64,000 nt of DNA from Anaerolineales bacterium (lineage in GTDB: Bacteria > Chloroflexota > Anaerolineae > Anaerolineales > Villigracilaceae), in the NCBI GenBank assembly GCA_020851785.1, contig JADZCC010000010.1, forward strand, positions 1 to 64,000. The letters are read 5' to 3'. The notes beneath the pieces are model-generated. The model saw only the letters and a program-made list of their open reading frames with translations. It searched no databases and was not told where the DNA came from. Numbering within the stretch: the first letter of the stretch is position 1; every line of letters begins with the position of its first letter. Shown piece by piece: positions 27,869 to 36,600 of this stretch. The position numbers and the translations under genes are program-made.

Positions 27869-28849
27869 TCACTTCTTTTTGACTTTTCGACCCGTAATCG
27901 AACCAAAGAGCCTTTCGCTCAGGGAGGGATAATCGGCGGGGGATTTTTGCAGTTCCACCCAATTGGCGGAAATCCTTTCGTTCAGCCAGTTCTCGCGGCC
28001 TTCGTAGGCGGCGGCAATCCGCGTTTGAAGCGCTTCTGCGTCTTCATTTTCAAGGTCTGCGCGCAAATCCTGCAAGGCCGCCAACATCCGGTCAATCGCG
28101 TGAAGCGCGTTGGCTTTGTTGTGCAAAGCCAACGTTTTCAAGGCTTCGGCGCTTTCAAACTCCACGGCGGAGGCGGCGGAATGATACGCGCCGCCCGCCA
28201 TTTTACGCACGTCCTTCCAGCCCGGCTGGTTGATTGTGGCGTTGAGCAGGGCCGTGGAAACCAATTGCGGTAAAAGGTGCGCCGAAGCCATCAACCCGTC
28301 GGATTCGAGCAAATCCGTAAGCAGGGGCGTCGCGCCCAAAAATTGAACGAAGGTGGAGGCCAGTTCCACCGCTTCGGCGGGACAGCCAGAAGGCGCCGAA
28401 ACGAGGAAAATGCTGTTTTTGAAAAGATCAGGCTTGGCTGAGTCCAGCCCGGTTTTTTTATCTTCCAAAAAATCTGCGCCCACGGCTGGGGCCAGTCCCA
28501 CATAATAGGCGTGTTCGGGCAAAAGCTCTTTGGCCCATTGGGCTACTGCGCTTTTCACCGGCGCGGTATCTAAAATGACCACGCCATCCTGTAAATCCTG
28601 GGCAATGTAGTTGAGCGTCTCGCGGATTTCCGTAACCGGCAAAGCCAGCACGATGACCTTTGCGTCTTTGACGGCGTTGGGCAGGTTGTGTTCGGCTTGG
28701 TCGAGCGCGCCGCGTTTGAGGGCTTCACGCTCCACGCTATATTCTTTATCGTGACCCACGCGCAATAAACGGTCAGTATGTTTGGAAAGCGCCAACCCAA
28801 TGGATGCGCCGATTTGTCCGAGACCGATGATGGTGACTTGAATTGCCAT
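27869..28849 (-). CDS. Prephenate dehydrogenase (TyrA)-like protein, atypical active-site motif
   Basis: VTIIGLGQIGASIGLAL Rossmann motif, ALPVTEIRETL; VGLAPAVGADF where typical TyrA has xGxHPMxG. Confidence 0.75.
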   Translation of the reverse strand: MAIQVTIIGLGQIGASIGLALSKHTDRLLRVGHDKEYSVEREALKRGALDQAEHNLPNAVKDAKVIVLALPVTEIRETLNYIAQDLQDGVVILDTAPVKSAVAQWAKELLPEHAYYVGLAPAVGADFLEDKKTGLDSAKPDLFKNSIFLVSAPSGCPAEAVELASTFVQFLGATPLLTDLLESDGLMASAHLLPQLVSTALLNATINQPGWKDVRKMAGGAYHSAASAVEFESAEALKTLALHNKANALHAIDRMLAALQDLRADLENEDAEALQTRIAAAYEGRENWLNERISANWVELQKSPADYPSLSERLFGSITGRKVKKK

Positions 28850-28905
28850 GAGTTCCTCGCTTGGTAAGATGCAAGGATTATACCCAGATTGCCCCGTTAA
28901 ATTGC

Positions 28906-28934
28906 GAGAACCGCGGACGCCGACCGCGGTTCTC
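28906..28934. terminator. Strong hairpin
   Basis: gagaaccgcgg acgccga ccgcggttctc, perfect 11-bp stem. Confidence 0.6.
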
Positions 28935-29072
28935 TCTTGAAAGGAGGAGAAGAGAAATCACCTTACGCCCGTAAATTTATCATGTTTGTCGGAATTCTAC
29001 TTGACGCTAAACCTACGCTTCCCCTACGATTGTTCGACAACTAACAGGATTGCAAATAAAATTGGGCTGGAG

Positions 29073-29600
29073 ATGAAGATGCAGACTTCCACAACTCAAA
29101 AAATTTATCTGGGCGAGTTAAATCATACGCCGCTGGGAGATTTACGCTTCGCGGCCTCCGACTTGGGCCTGCTGGCCATCGAATGGGCCACCGCCCAGCC
29201 CGAGCTGGACGCCTTCCTGCTCAAGTTAAAACGTCCCGTTGAGGTTAATCAATTCAAAGTTAAACCGTACGCGCAGGCCGTGCGCGAATACCTGCAGGGG
29301 AAACGCCGTCCATTTGATTTGCCAATTGAGTGGGCCGCGCTTACGCCGTTTCAACAAAAGGCTCTGCGCGCGGTATACAAAATTCCGTATGGCGAGACGC
29401 GCACCTATCAGGAGATTGCCATTGCCATTGGACATCCACATGCGCCGCGCGCCGTGGGGCGGGCCAACGCCACCAACCCCATGCCGCTGGTGATTCCCTG
29501 TCACCGTGTGCTGGGCACAGATGGCAAACTGCATGGCTATGGCGGCGGAACTGGCCTGCCCACGAAAGCCTGGCTCCTCAAGTTGGAGGGGGCTTTATGA
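29073..29600 (+). CDS. ogt: Methylated-DNA--[protein]-cysteine S-methyltransferase
   Basis: IPYGETRTYQEIA, GRANATNPMPLVIPCHRVLGTDGKLHGYGGG. Confidence 0.95.
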   Translation: MKMQTSTTQKIYLGELNHTPLGDLRFAASDLGLLAIEWATAQPELDAFLLKLKRPVEVNQFKVKPYAQAVREYLQGKRRPFDLPIEWAALTPFQQKALRAVYKIPYGETRTYQEIAIAIGHPHAPRAVGRANATNPMPLVIPCHRVLGTDGKLHGYGGGTGLPTKAWLLKLEGAL

Positions 29601-30302
29601 ACAGCGCACCTGGAAATTAATGCGTTCGTTCAAGGGGGTGGGGCTTAGGAAGTTTAACTGCACCCAATAATCGCCTGCCGCGTTAACTTGAAAATATTGG
29701 TTCAAAATTTTTGTTCCGGCTTGCTCAAAGGCCAGCGAACCGGTTTCGATGATCCCGTCGTCGCGGGCTTCCCATTGCCATTGCGCGATCAACGGCCCGT
29801 CGGCGGCGACTTCGGCTTTGAAGAAAAAGGTTTGCGGAAATTGATAGCAATTGACCTCCATGTATTGCGGCTCCACGCTGAGGGTTAGGCTGAGGAGGCG
29901 CGTTCCGGGAGCCTGCCGAATGGGCAGTCGGCTGGTCTCTCCCTCCGCCTGGCTAACGCTGGCCGCCACCCAGCAAAAGCCGTTGGGCCTGCCTGGGTCT
30001 TGAATGTACCACCAGTCGGAATTTACATCTCTACCCACTGCGCGGACCACTTGACCTTCTTTTAGTTCATTGATCAACTCAAAGACCACGCCAGGGCCAG
30101 AGCGGCAATTAACCACAGGCTGGAGGATTTTCAAATTGAGGATGAGTGGCGTGGCGGTGGGAAGCGGCGTAACGGTGGGGGTGGGGGGCTGTGTGGCAGT
30201 CGGCGCAAGCGTCAGCGTGGATGTGGGCGGAGGCGGCGTGGCAGAATTGCAGGCCGTCAGGAAAATCAAAATCAACCCGGTTTGCAGGGCGCGGCGTAAC
30301 AT
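29595..30302 (-). CDS. SH3b domain-containing lipoprotein with Thr/Pro-rich linker
   Basis: LILIFLTACNS lipobox; VVNCRSGPGVVFELINELKEGQVVRAVGRDVNSDWWYIQDP. Confidence 0.85.
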   Translation of the reverse strand: MLRRALQTGLILIFLTACNSATPPPPTSTLTLAPTATQPPTPTVTPLPTATPLILNLKILQPVVNCRSGPGVVFELINELKEGQVVRAVGRDVNSDWWYIQDPGRPNGFCWVAASVSQAEGETSRLPIRQAPGTRLLSLTLSVEPQYMEVNCYQFPQTFFFKAEVAADGPLIAQWQWEARDDGIIETGSLAFEQAGTKILNQYFQVNAAGDYWVQLNFLSPTPLNERINFQVRCS

Positions 30303-30419
30303 CTTTCCTCCTTAAGTTTTTATGGCGGTTTTCTCTTCAAATTAATGTAACCGCAAATTTGAAGTTCTGATACGAAGCCGCCCGCCGATTGAAGGAAATT
30401 GGTACTTAAGAGCGATAAA

Positions 30420-33400
30420 TTATTTCACCGTGAAGTAGAACGTTGATCCCTGTCCGGGCTCGCTTTCCACCCAAATGCGCCCGCCGTGGATTTCGACAAT
30501 TTTCTTCACCAAAGCCAGCCCAATGCCCGTGCCTTCGCTTTTCGCATCCAGCTTATTGAACAGGCCAAAGATGCGTTCGTGATATTGCGGCTCAATGCCC
30601 AGCCCGTTATCGCGGACGAAGAAAATCATTTCGCCGGTTTCCTCCGTTTTGGCGCCAATCTCAATTTGTGGGTTGGGCTGATTGCCCATATATTTGGCGG
30701 CGTTGTCAATCAGGTTTTGCAGGGCCTCAATCAGCCGCGGTTTATCTCCATGAATGGCTGGCAGGTTCGGCTGGATGTGAACCGTGATTTTTTTCGCGGC
30801 GAGTTGCCCATGCGTCAATTCCAACGCTTCGCGCGCCAACTTCTCAAAGGGGGCGGTCTCTGGCGCGTTAATCATCCGCCCCACCCGCGAAAGTTCCAGC
30901 AGTTCGTTGAGGAGTTGTTGCATTTTCAAGACCGCGTTTTGAATCCTCTGCAGGTCGCTTTCGATACGCTCCGGTTCTTTGGATTGAATATCCTGTTTTA
31001 GATAGCCGAGAAACCCGTTGATGGTCACAAGGGGAGATTTCAAGTCATGCGAGACCGTATAGGTGAAATCGTTCAGTTCGCGGTTCTTCATCTCCAATTC
31101 GGCGATGAGCGCCGTGCGTTGATCCAGTTCTTGTTGCAGGGTCTCTTTATCCTTTTGGCGCTTGATGGCCGCGCCGAGGATGTTCGCCGCAATTTGTAGG
31201 ACTTCCACTTCCAGCGTCTGCCATTCGCGCGCGTGGTTTTTTTCATCAAAACCCAATGCGCCCCAATATTGGCCATCCACCATGATGCGCGTTTCCAGCA
31301 GAGCTTGAATGCCATTGGCTCGGTCGCGTTCGCTGATCTCGATGATCTGCGATGAATGCCCAATGAAATACTCTCTGGCGTGGAGGTAATTTTCAGGCGT
31401 GGAGTCGTCTAACGGCACGTTTTGATAAACCGGATTATCCAAATCTGGCGTTTGCCCGGGGGCCGTCCATTCATACCGAAGCGAATTCACAAAAACGCCC
31501 TGCGGCGTGAGGTGATTTTCAAAGAGATAGGCGTGCGAAAGGTTGAAGACCCTGCCCAGTTGTTCAAGGACCGAGGCGATTGCATCCCGCCAGTTTTGAT
31601 TCTGTAAAAATTCCTCCGCCGAAAAGGCAATTACAGATAGAACGGCCTCGCGGTGGCGCAGGTTGGCTTCCACCTCGCGCCTTTCGGTAATATCCTGCAT
31701 GATGCCAATAGAAGCGTAGGGGCGGCCGTTTTCGTTAAATAGTTCCACTGCGCTATCGCTCACCCAGCGGCTTTGGCCGTCGCGGGCGACGATGCGATAA
31801 TCGCATTGCCAGGTTTTGACCTGACCCTGCCAGACCAGTTGAGTCGCGTCCTTTTCGGAATAGGCTTCCAAATCGCCAAGCATGCGCGCTTCTTTGACAA
31901 TACTATTCCAGCGGGCCAAGTCCATTTCTTCGGCGGAATATCCGGTAATGGTTTCAATGCCCATGCCCATAAATTGCAGGCGTTCAACGCCGTATTCATG
32001 ATAATAAGGAACGGCCCCGGCCGCTTCAATGGCGCGGCGATATTTACGTTCGGACTCGCGAACGGCTGAGTCAATTTCCTGACGCTGAATGCTGGCGCCA
32101 AGAATCCCTCCCGCAATTTTAACTGCGTCTATTTCTGCGTTGCCCCAGACCCTTGCCTGTACAAAATCGTCCAACCCAAGCGTGCCCCACCAGCCGTTGT
32201 GCACAAAGACCGGAACCTCCAGGACTGATTTAATCCCCAAGGCGGAGAAATGTTTTTTTTCCGCCTCGCGGAATGTAAAAGCGTTGCCCGTAAAGGCCTC
32301 GTTCATTTGCATCAAGTTGTAATATTCGCCAAAGCCGCTGGCCACCGGTGGGACATTTTGAAACCTGAATAATTCCGGAGGGTAGCCTGCGGCCGTCCAT
32401 TCGTAGCGCATGGAACTGCCCATTTGCCCGTTTGGCAATATGTGCCGCTCAAACAGATACACATGCGTGGCATGGAGCGTTGCGCCGAAGCGCTCCAAAA
32501 TCGAATCAATATGCGCGCGCCAATCCACTGCATTGATCAATTTTTCGGCGGTAAACGTGACCGCCTGTAATAAAGCCTCCTGTTCAAACAGGCCTTTTTC
32601 AACGCGATTGCGCTCATTTGATTCTTTTTGAAACTGGTCGAAAAGCGCGGCTCTTTCAATGCCAATGGCGGCCTGGGCTGTAAAACTTTCCAACAGGCGA
32701 ATTTGCTCCGCCGAATACGCGTCCACTTCCTTGCTTTGCACCGAAAGCACGCCAAACACCTTTCCGCTGACGACGAGCGGGACGCCCAAAAATGAGTGGA
32801 GGTCTTCCCGATAGGTGTTGGCGATGGGAACGTATTTTGTCCGCTGGTCTTCCAGGGTAATATCTTTAAGGTACACGGTCTTGCCGCCGAGAATCACCTC
32901 GCCGGAGAAGCCGGGCGTTTCTTTCAACTTCCGCTTGGTAATTAAAAACGGTTGATTATCATTGAAAGAGATGGGGTAATGGATGACGTCTGTTTCCCAA
33001 TCGTAAATGCCCACATAGAAAACATCCGCTTTGAGGGTGCGGTTAATTTCGTCGTGCAGGGCGGCCAAAGCCTCGTAGAGGTTGCGGCCGGAAGCAATCG
33101 CCACCCCGAGGCGGTGCAGTAAAGCGATTTCATCCGCCTGTTTTTGCGCGGCGAGTTCGTTCTTTTGTTGGGACTTGAGGAGTTCGATTTGTTCAGTTTG
33201 CAGGCGCGTCCGCTCTTCGAGGCGGGTCAGTTTGCGAAAGGTCCGCAGGATGGGCGGCATAATGAGCAGGGGAGTCAGAATGGAAACAAAGGTACTCAGT
33301 CCAATCAATTCCGGGATGATGACCTGCCAACGCCAGACGCTAAAAACACAAACGACAGCGTTGGAAATCAGCGTGGCGCTCAGGATGGAAAGCAGGGTAA

Positions 33401-33452
33401 GTTTCCATACCGATTGCGCAACAATAAACTTTTTAAGCCGCTCCCGGAGCAT
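30420..33452 (-). CDS. Multi-GAF/PAS sensor histidine kinase
   Basis: GAF LGVPLVVSGKVFGVLSVQS; PAS; FTYTVSHDLKSPLVTINGFLGYL H-box; ATPase EGTGIGLALVKKIVEIHGGRIWVESEPGQGSTFYFT. Confidence 0.95.
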   Translation of the reverse strand: MLRERLKKFIVAQSVWKLTLLSILSATLISNAVVCVFSVWRWQVIIPELIGLSTFVSILTPLLIMPPILRTFRKLTRLEERTRLQTEQIELLKSQQKNELAAQKQADEIALLHRLGVAIASGRNLYEALAALHDEINRTLKADVFYVGIYDWETDVIHYPISFNDNQPFLITKRKLKETPGFSGEVILGGKTVYLKDITLEDQRTKYVPIANTYREDLHSFLGVPLVVSGKVFGVLSVQSKEVDAYSAEQIRLLESFTAQAAIGIERAALFDQFQKESNERNRVEKGLFEQEALLQAVTFTAEKLINAVDWRAHIDSILERFGATLHATHVYLFERHILPNGQMGSSMRYEWTAAGYPPELFRFQNVPPVASGFGEYYNLMQMNEAFTGNAFTFREAEKKHFSALGIKSVLEVPVFVHNGWWGTLGLDDFVQARVWGNAEIDAVKIAGGILGASIQRQEIDSAVRESERKYRRAIEAAGAVPYYHEYGVERLQFMGMGIETITGYSAEEMDLARWNSIVKEARMLGDLEAYSEKDATQLVWQGQVKTWQCDYRIVARDGQSRWVSDSAVELFNENGRPYASIGIMQDITERREVEANLRHREAVLSVIAFSAEEFLQNQNWRDAIASVLEQLGRVFNLSHAYLFENHLTPQGVFVNSLRYEWTAPGQTPDLDNPVYQNVPLDDSTPENYLHAREYFIGHSSQIIEISERDRANGIQALLETRIMVDGQYWGALGFDEKNHAREWQTLEVEVLQIAANILGAAIKRQKDKETLQQELDQRTALIAELEMKNRELNDFTYTVSHDLKSPLVTINGFLGYLKQDIQSKEPERIESDLQRIQNAVLKMQQLLNELLELSRVGRMINAPETAPFEKLAREALELTHGQLAAKKITVHIQPNLPAIHGDKPRLIEALQNLIDNAAKYMGNQPNPQIEIGAKTEETGEMIFFVRDNGLGIEPQYHERIFGLFNKLDAKSEGTGIGLALVKKIVEIHGGRIWVESEPGQGSTFYFTVK

Positions 33453-33454
33453 GG

Positions 33455-36400
33455 TTACGACCCCACCGTTGGCAGGGTAAAGAAGAAGGTCGCGCCCTGC
33501 CCGAGGGAGCTTTCCACCCAGATGCGCCCGCCGTGAACTTCGATAATGCGTTTGACGAGGGCCAGCCCAATCCCTGTGCCGCCATCGTTCGGGTTTAATT
33601 TATTGAACAAGCCGAAGATTTGTTCGTGATAGGGCTTGGCGACGCCCATGCCGTTATCGCGGACGAAGAAGATCGGCATTCCGTTTTCCTCACCCGCCCG
33701 CCCAATTTCAATGTGCGGGTTGGGTTGCGCTCCCATAAATTTGGAGGCGTTATCCAGCAGGTTTTGGAGGACTTCAATCAGCCTTTGCCGATCTCCATAA
33801 ATGGCTGGCAGGCCAGGTTGAGTTTGCACCGTAATGCGTCCCGCTGACAATTGCCCGTGGACGGCCTTCTGCGCTTCGGAAATTAAATCTTCAAAGGCCA
33901 GTTCTTCAGGCGGGTTCATCATCCGCCCAACGCGGGATAACTCCAGCAGGTCGTTGAGGAGTTGGTGCATTTTATTCACAGCGTCTTGAATGCGCGTCCG
34001 GTCTTGTTTGACCCGTTCAATTTTTCCGCTGGCCAGGTCGGCCTCCAGATAGCCGAGAAAACCATTAATCGTCACCAGCGGAGATTTGAGGTCATGCGAG
34101 ACGGTATAGGTAAAGCGTTCAAGCTCCGAATTTTTGAGTTCCAATTCGGCGATTAATTCCTGGCGAGCGGTCAGTTCGGCTTGTAGTTCGGCGAAGAGGT
34201 GCGCGTTCTCCAGCGCCACCGCCACCTGATTGGCAAAATCCATCGCCAGTTCGGCATGATGTTGGGTAAATTGGTTTTTAGCGTAGCCATCCAGCGCAAT
34301 TAAGCCCAGAATCCTTCCGCGCGTTTTTAAGGGAATCGCCAGCCAGGAGTTAATCAAGTTATCTGGATATTCGCTGAAATCCGTCAAACTGGCTTGCACG
34401 TCGTTCTCCAAACGATAGGAAGCTTGGCCGTTAATAATTAAAAAGGCGGAGTTGCTTTCGTCGTTGGGCCATTCGGGATGGCTGGCCACATGTTCGGCGG
34501 GCAGGTTGCGATAGGCGATTAACTTCTGCGCGTTTTTTTCAATAGTCCAAACCGAAGCGCTATCGTAGGGGATGACCTTCTGAATCTCATCGAGCGTGCG
34601 TTCGATAATTTCATTAAACTCAAAGGTTTCCACTAAAGTAGCCAGCGTCTTACGCAGGGTTTCAGATTCTTGATTTTGGATTTCCAACTGGCGAATCAAT
34701 TCCTCGCGATCGGCCTCCAACTTCTTTTGCGCGCTAACGTCATAAAACATGGCAAGGACGCAATCCTGGTCTTCGATTTGAATCAATTCATAAAAGGCAA
34801 TGACCGGCTTGTATCTGCCGTCTGGATAATAGAGGAGCATCTCATCTACATTGCTCAGGGATTGCTTCTGTTTTAAGGTTTCAATAAATTTGGGGCGATC
34901 CAGCGGCTTCAGCCTAAATTTGATTTCTTCCACCGTTTTGCCAAGCGTCATTTCGGCGGAATAACCGGTCATATTCCAATAGGCCTGGTTGGCGTCCAGC
35001 AGGCGGCCTTCGGTCAGCGTGGCGATGAAGATGGCAATTGGGCTGGCCTGAAAAATACTCCGAAACCGTTTTTCGGAGCGCTGAAGCGCATTTTGGACGC
35101 GTTTGCGGTCGGTGATTTCCCGTTGGATGCCGAAGAAGCCCACAATCCGTCCTTGATCGTCATATAAGCAGGCGTAATCGCCTTCCACCCAAATTTGCGA
35201 ACCGTCTTCGCGGCGTTCTTCGGTTTCGATATGGGTTTTTCCGCCGTCAAAGACCATATGGCTTAACCTGCGGCCCTGTTCGGGATCGTGCCTAAAAAAG
35301 TAGTTCGGCGTCAGGCTGAGGAACTTTTCGCGCGTCAGCCCATATTGCTTTAGCAAGGCGTCATTAACATCCGTAAAGCGCTGGGTCTTGTAAATATGGT
35401 CAAGGAGCGCGTCCTTGTCTACGGCATCGTTCCACTCCACCGGCTGGTCAAACATGCTAAAGAAGAAGCCGTTCAGAGATTGGGAGAAGAGAGCTTGTAG
35501 ATAAGTCCTTCTTTCTTCGGCGTTTTTGCGCGGCGTAATGTCTTCTTCCGTACCAATGAAATAAAGGATTTGACCGTCGCGATTTTCAATTGCCTTGGCG
35601 TTGACTGAAGTCCAGAAGGTGGAGCCGTCTTTGCGGTATTTCAAAATTTCAAAATCTTTAATCGTCTTTCCGGCGAGCAGTTCTTTTTTGAGGAAGGCCC
35701 TGCGTTCCGCGCTGACGTAAACCTGTGTGGCAATGTCGGAGACGCTTTGAATCATGTCTTCAGGCGAATCGTATCCGTGCATGGCGGCTAAGGCGGGGTT
35801 GGCTTTAAGGATTTTCCCCTGCGGCGTGCTTTGAAAAATGCCGTCAATCGAATTTTCAAAAATGCTCCGGTAGTTTTCTTCCGCCAGCCTGCGCTCCTGC
35901 AATTCCTTTTGTAACAAGCCATAGTTTTTATACAGCGCTTCGGCGATCTGGCGCGTGAGGACAGCCGTGAGAATACAGATCAAGCCGACTGCAATAAATT
36001 CGCTGAGGGAACTGCCCTGCGGCGCGGCTGGAACGTACCAGCGAGACATTTCCCCAAAGGTCAGCCAGCCCACACAGAGCAGGTTGTACAACAAAATCAA
36101 CGTCAGGCTTCTTTTCCGCGCGGTCAGCCCGGCGGTGACGATCAGCGCGGGAAAGACCACGATGGCGATGTGATGAATGCCGGAAGTGAAGGTGGCGATT
36201 AATGTGATGACTGTAATCAGGATGACTGAAAGCGTAACTGCGGTCTGATCAAATTCCTGCTTGCGAGTCAAATAGAAGGGAATACTTAACGCGCCCAAAC
36301 CAGCCAGGAGGATCCAAAGAATATTGTGATTCCCGTTCAACTCGGCGACCAGAAGAGCCAGCCCCAACCCCACAACGACAATCCAGAGCGCCCGATTAAA

Positions 36401-36493
36401 CAACCTGGCGGCTTGTTGAAAATCGCCCTGAAAAATAATCGTTACAAAGAAATTGGCTTTCTTTGACTCAAAGTCAAAATCCATTCTTCGCAT
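33455..36493 (-). CDS. Membrane-bound multi-PAS/GAF sensor histidine kinase
   Basis: N-terminal TM segments; several PAS repeats; FTYTVSHDLKSPLVTINGFLGYL; GTGIGLALVKRIIEVHGG. Confidence 0.95.
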   Translation of the reverse strand: MRRMDFDFESKKANFFVTIIFQGDFQQAARLFNRALWIVVVGLGLALLVAELNGNHNILWILLAGLGALSIPFYLTRKQEFDQTAVTLSVILITVITLIATFTSGIHHIAIVVFPALIVTAGLTARKRSLTLILLYNLLCVGWLTFGEMSRWYVPAAPQGSSLSEFIAVGLICILTAVLTRQIAEALYKNYGLLQKELQERRLAEENYRSIFENSIDGIFQSTPQGKILKANPALAAMHGYDSPEDMIQSVSDIATQVYVSAERRAFLKKELLAGKTIKDFEILKYRKDGSTFWTSVNAKAIENRDGQILYFIGTEEDITPRKNAEERRTYLQALFSQSLNGFFFSMFDQPVEWNDAVDKDALLDHIYKTQRFTDVNDALLKQYGLTREKFLSLTPNYFFRHDPEQGRRLSHMVFDGGKTHIETEERREDGSQIWVEGDYACLYDDQGRIVGFFGIQREITDRKRVQNALQRSEKRFRSIFQASPIAIFIATLTEGRLLDANQAYWNMTGYSAEMTLGKTVEEIKFRLKPLDRPKFIETLKQKQSLSNVDEMLLYYPDGRYKPVIAFYELIQIEDQDCVLAMFYDVSAQKKLEADREELIRQLEIQNQESETLRKTLATLVETFEFNEIIERTLDEIQKVIPYDSASVWTIEKNAQKLIAYRNLPAEHVASHPEWPNDESNSAFLIINGQASYRLENDVQASLTDFSEYPDNLINSWLAIPLKTRGRILGLIALDGYAKNQFTQHHAELAMDFANQVAVALENAHLFAELQAELTARQELIAELELKNSELERFTYTVSHDLKSPLVTINGFLGYLEADLASGKIERVKQDRTRIQDAVNKMHQLLNDLLELSRVGRMMNPPEELAFEDLISEAQKAVHGQLSAGRITVQTQPGLPAIYGDRQRLIEVLQNLLDNASKFMGAQPNPHIEIGRAGEENGMPIFFVRDNGMGVAKPYHEQIFGLFNKLNPNDGGTGIGLALVKRIIEVHGGRIWVESSLGQGATFFFTLPTVGS

Positions 36494-36600
36494 CCTTTGG
36501 GGGGTGGGGTCGCTTCCCGTTTGGCGCTACGCAAACAGGTTTTACGAAAAAGCTGGCGCGTCTCTTAGTTCAACTGATAATTGTACTGCCTCGCCAGAGA

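Noticed and set aside
30150-30235. G-rich tract on + strand (gtggggg...gcggaggcggcgtgg) as possible quadruplex
   Set aside because: It encodes, on the - strand, the Thr/Pro-rich linker after a lipobox; explained by coding composition.
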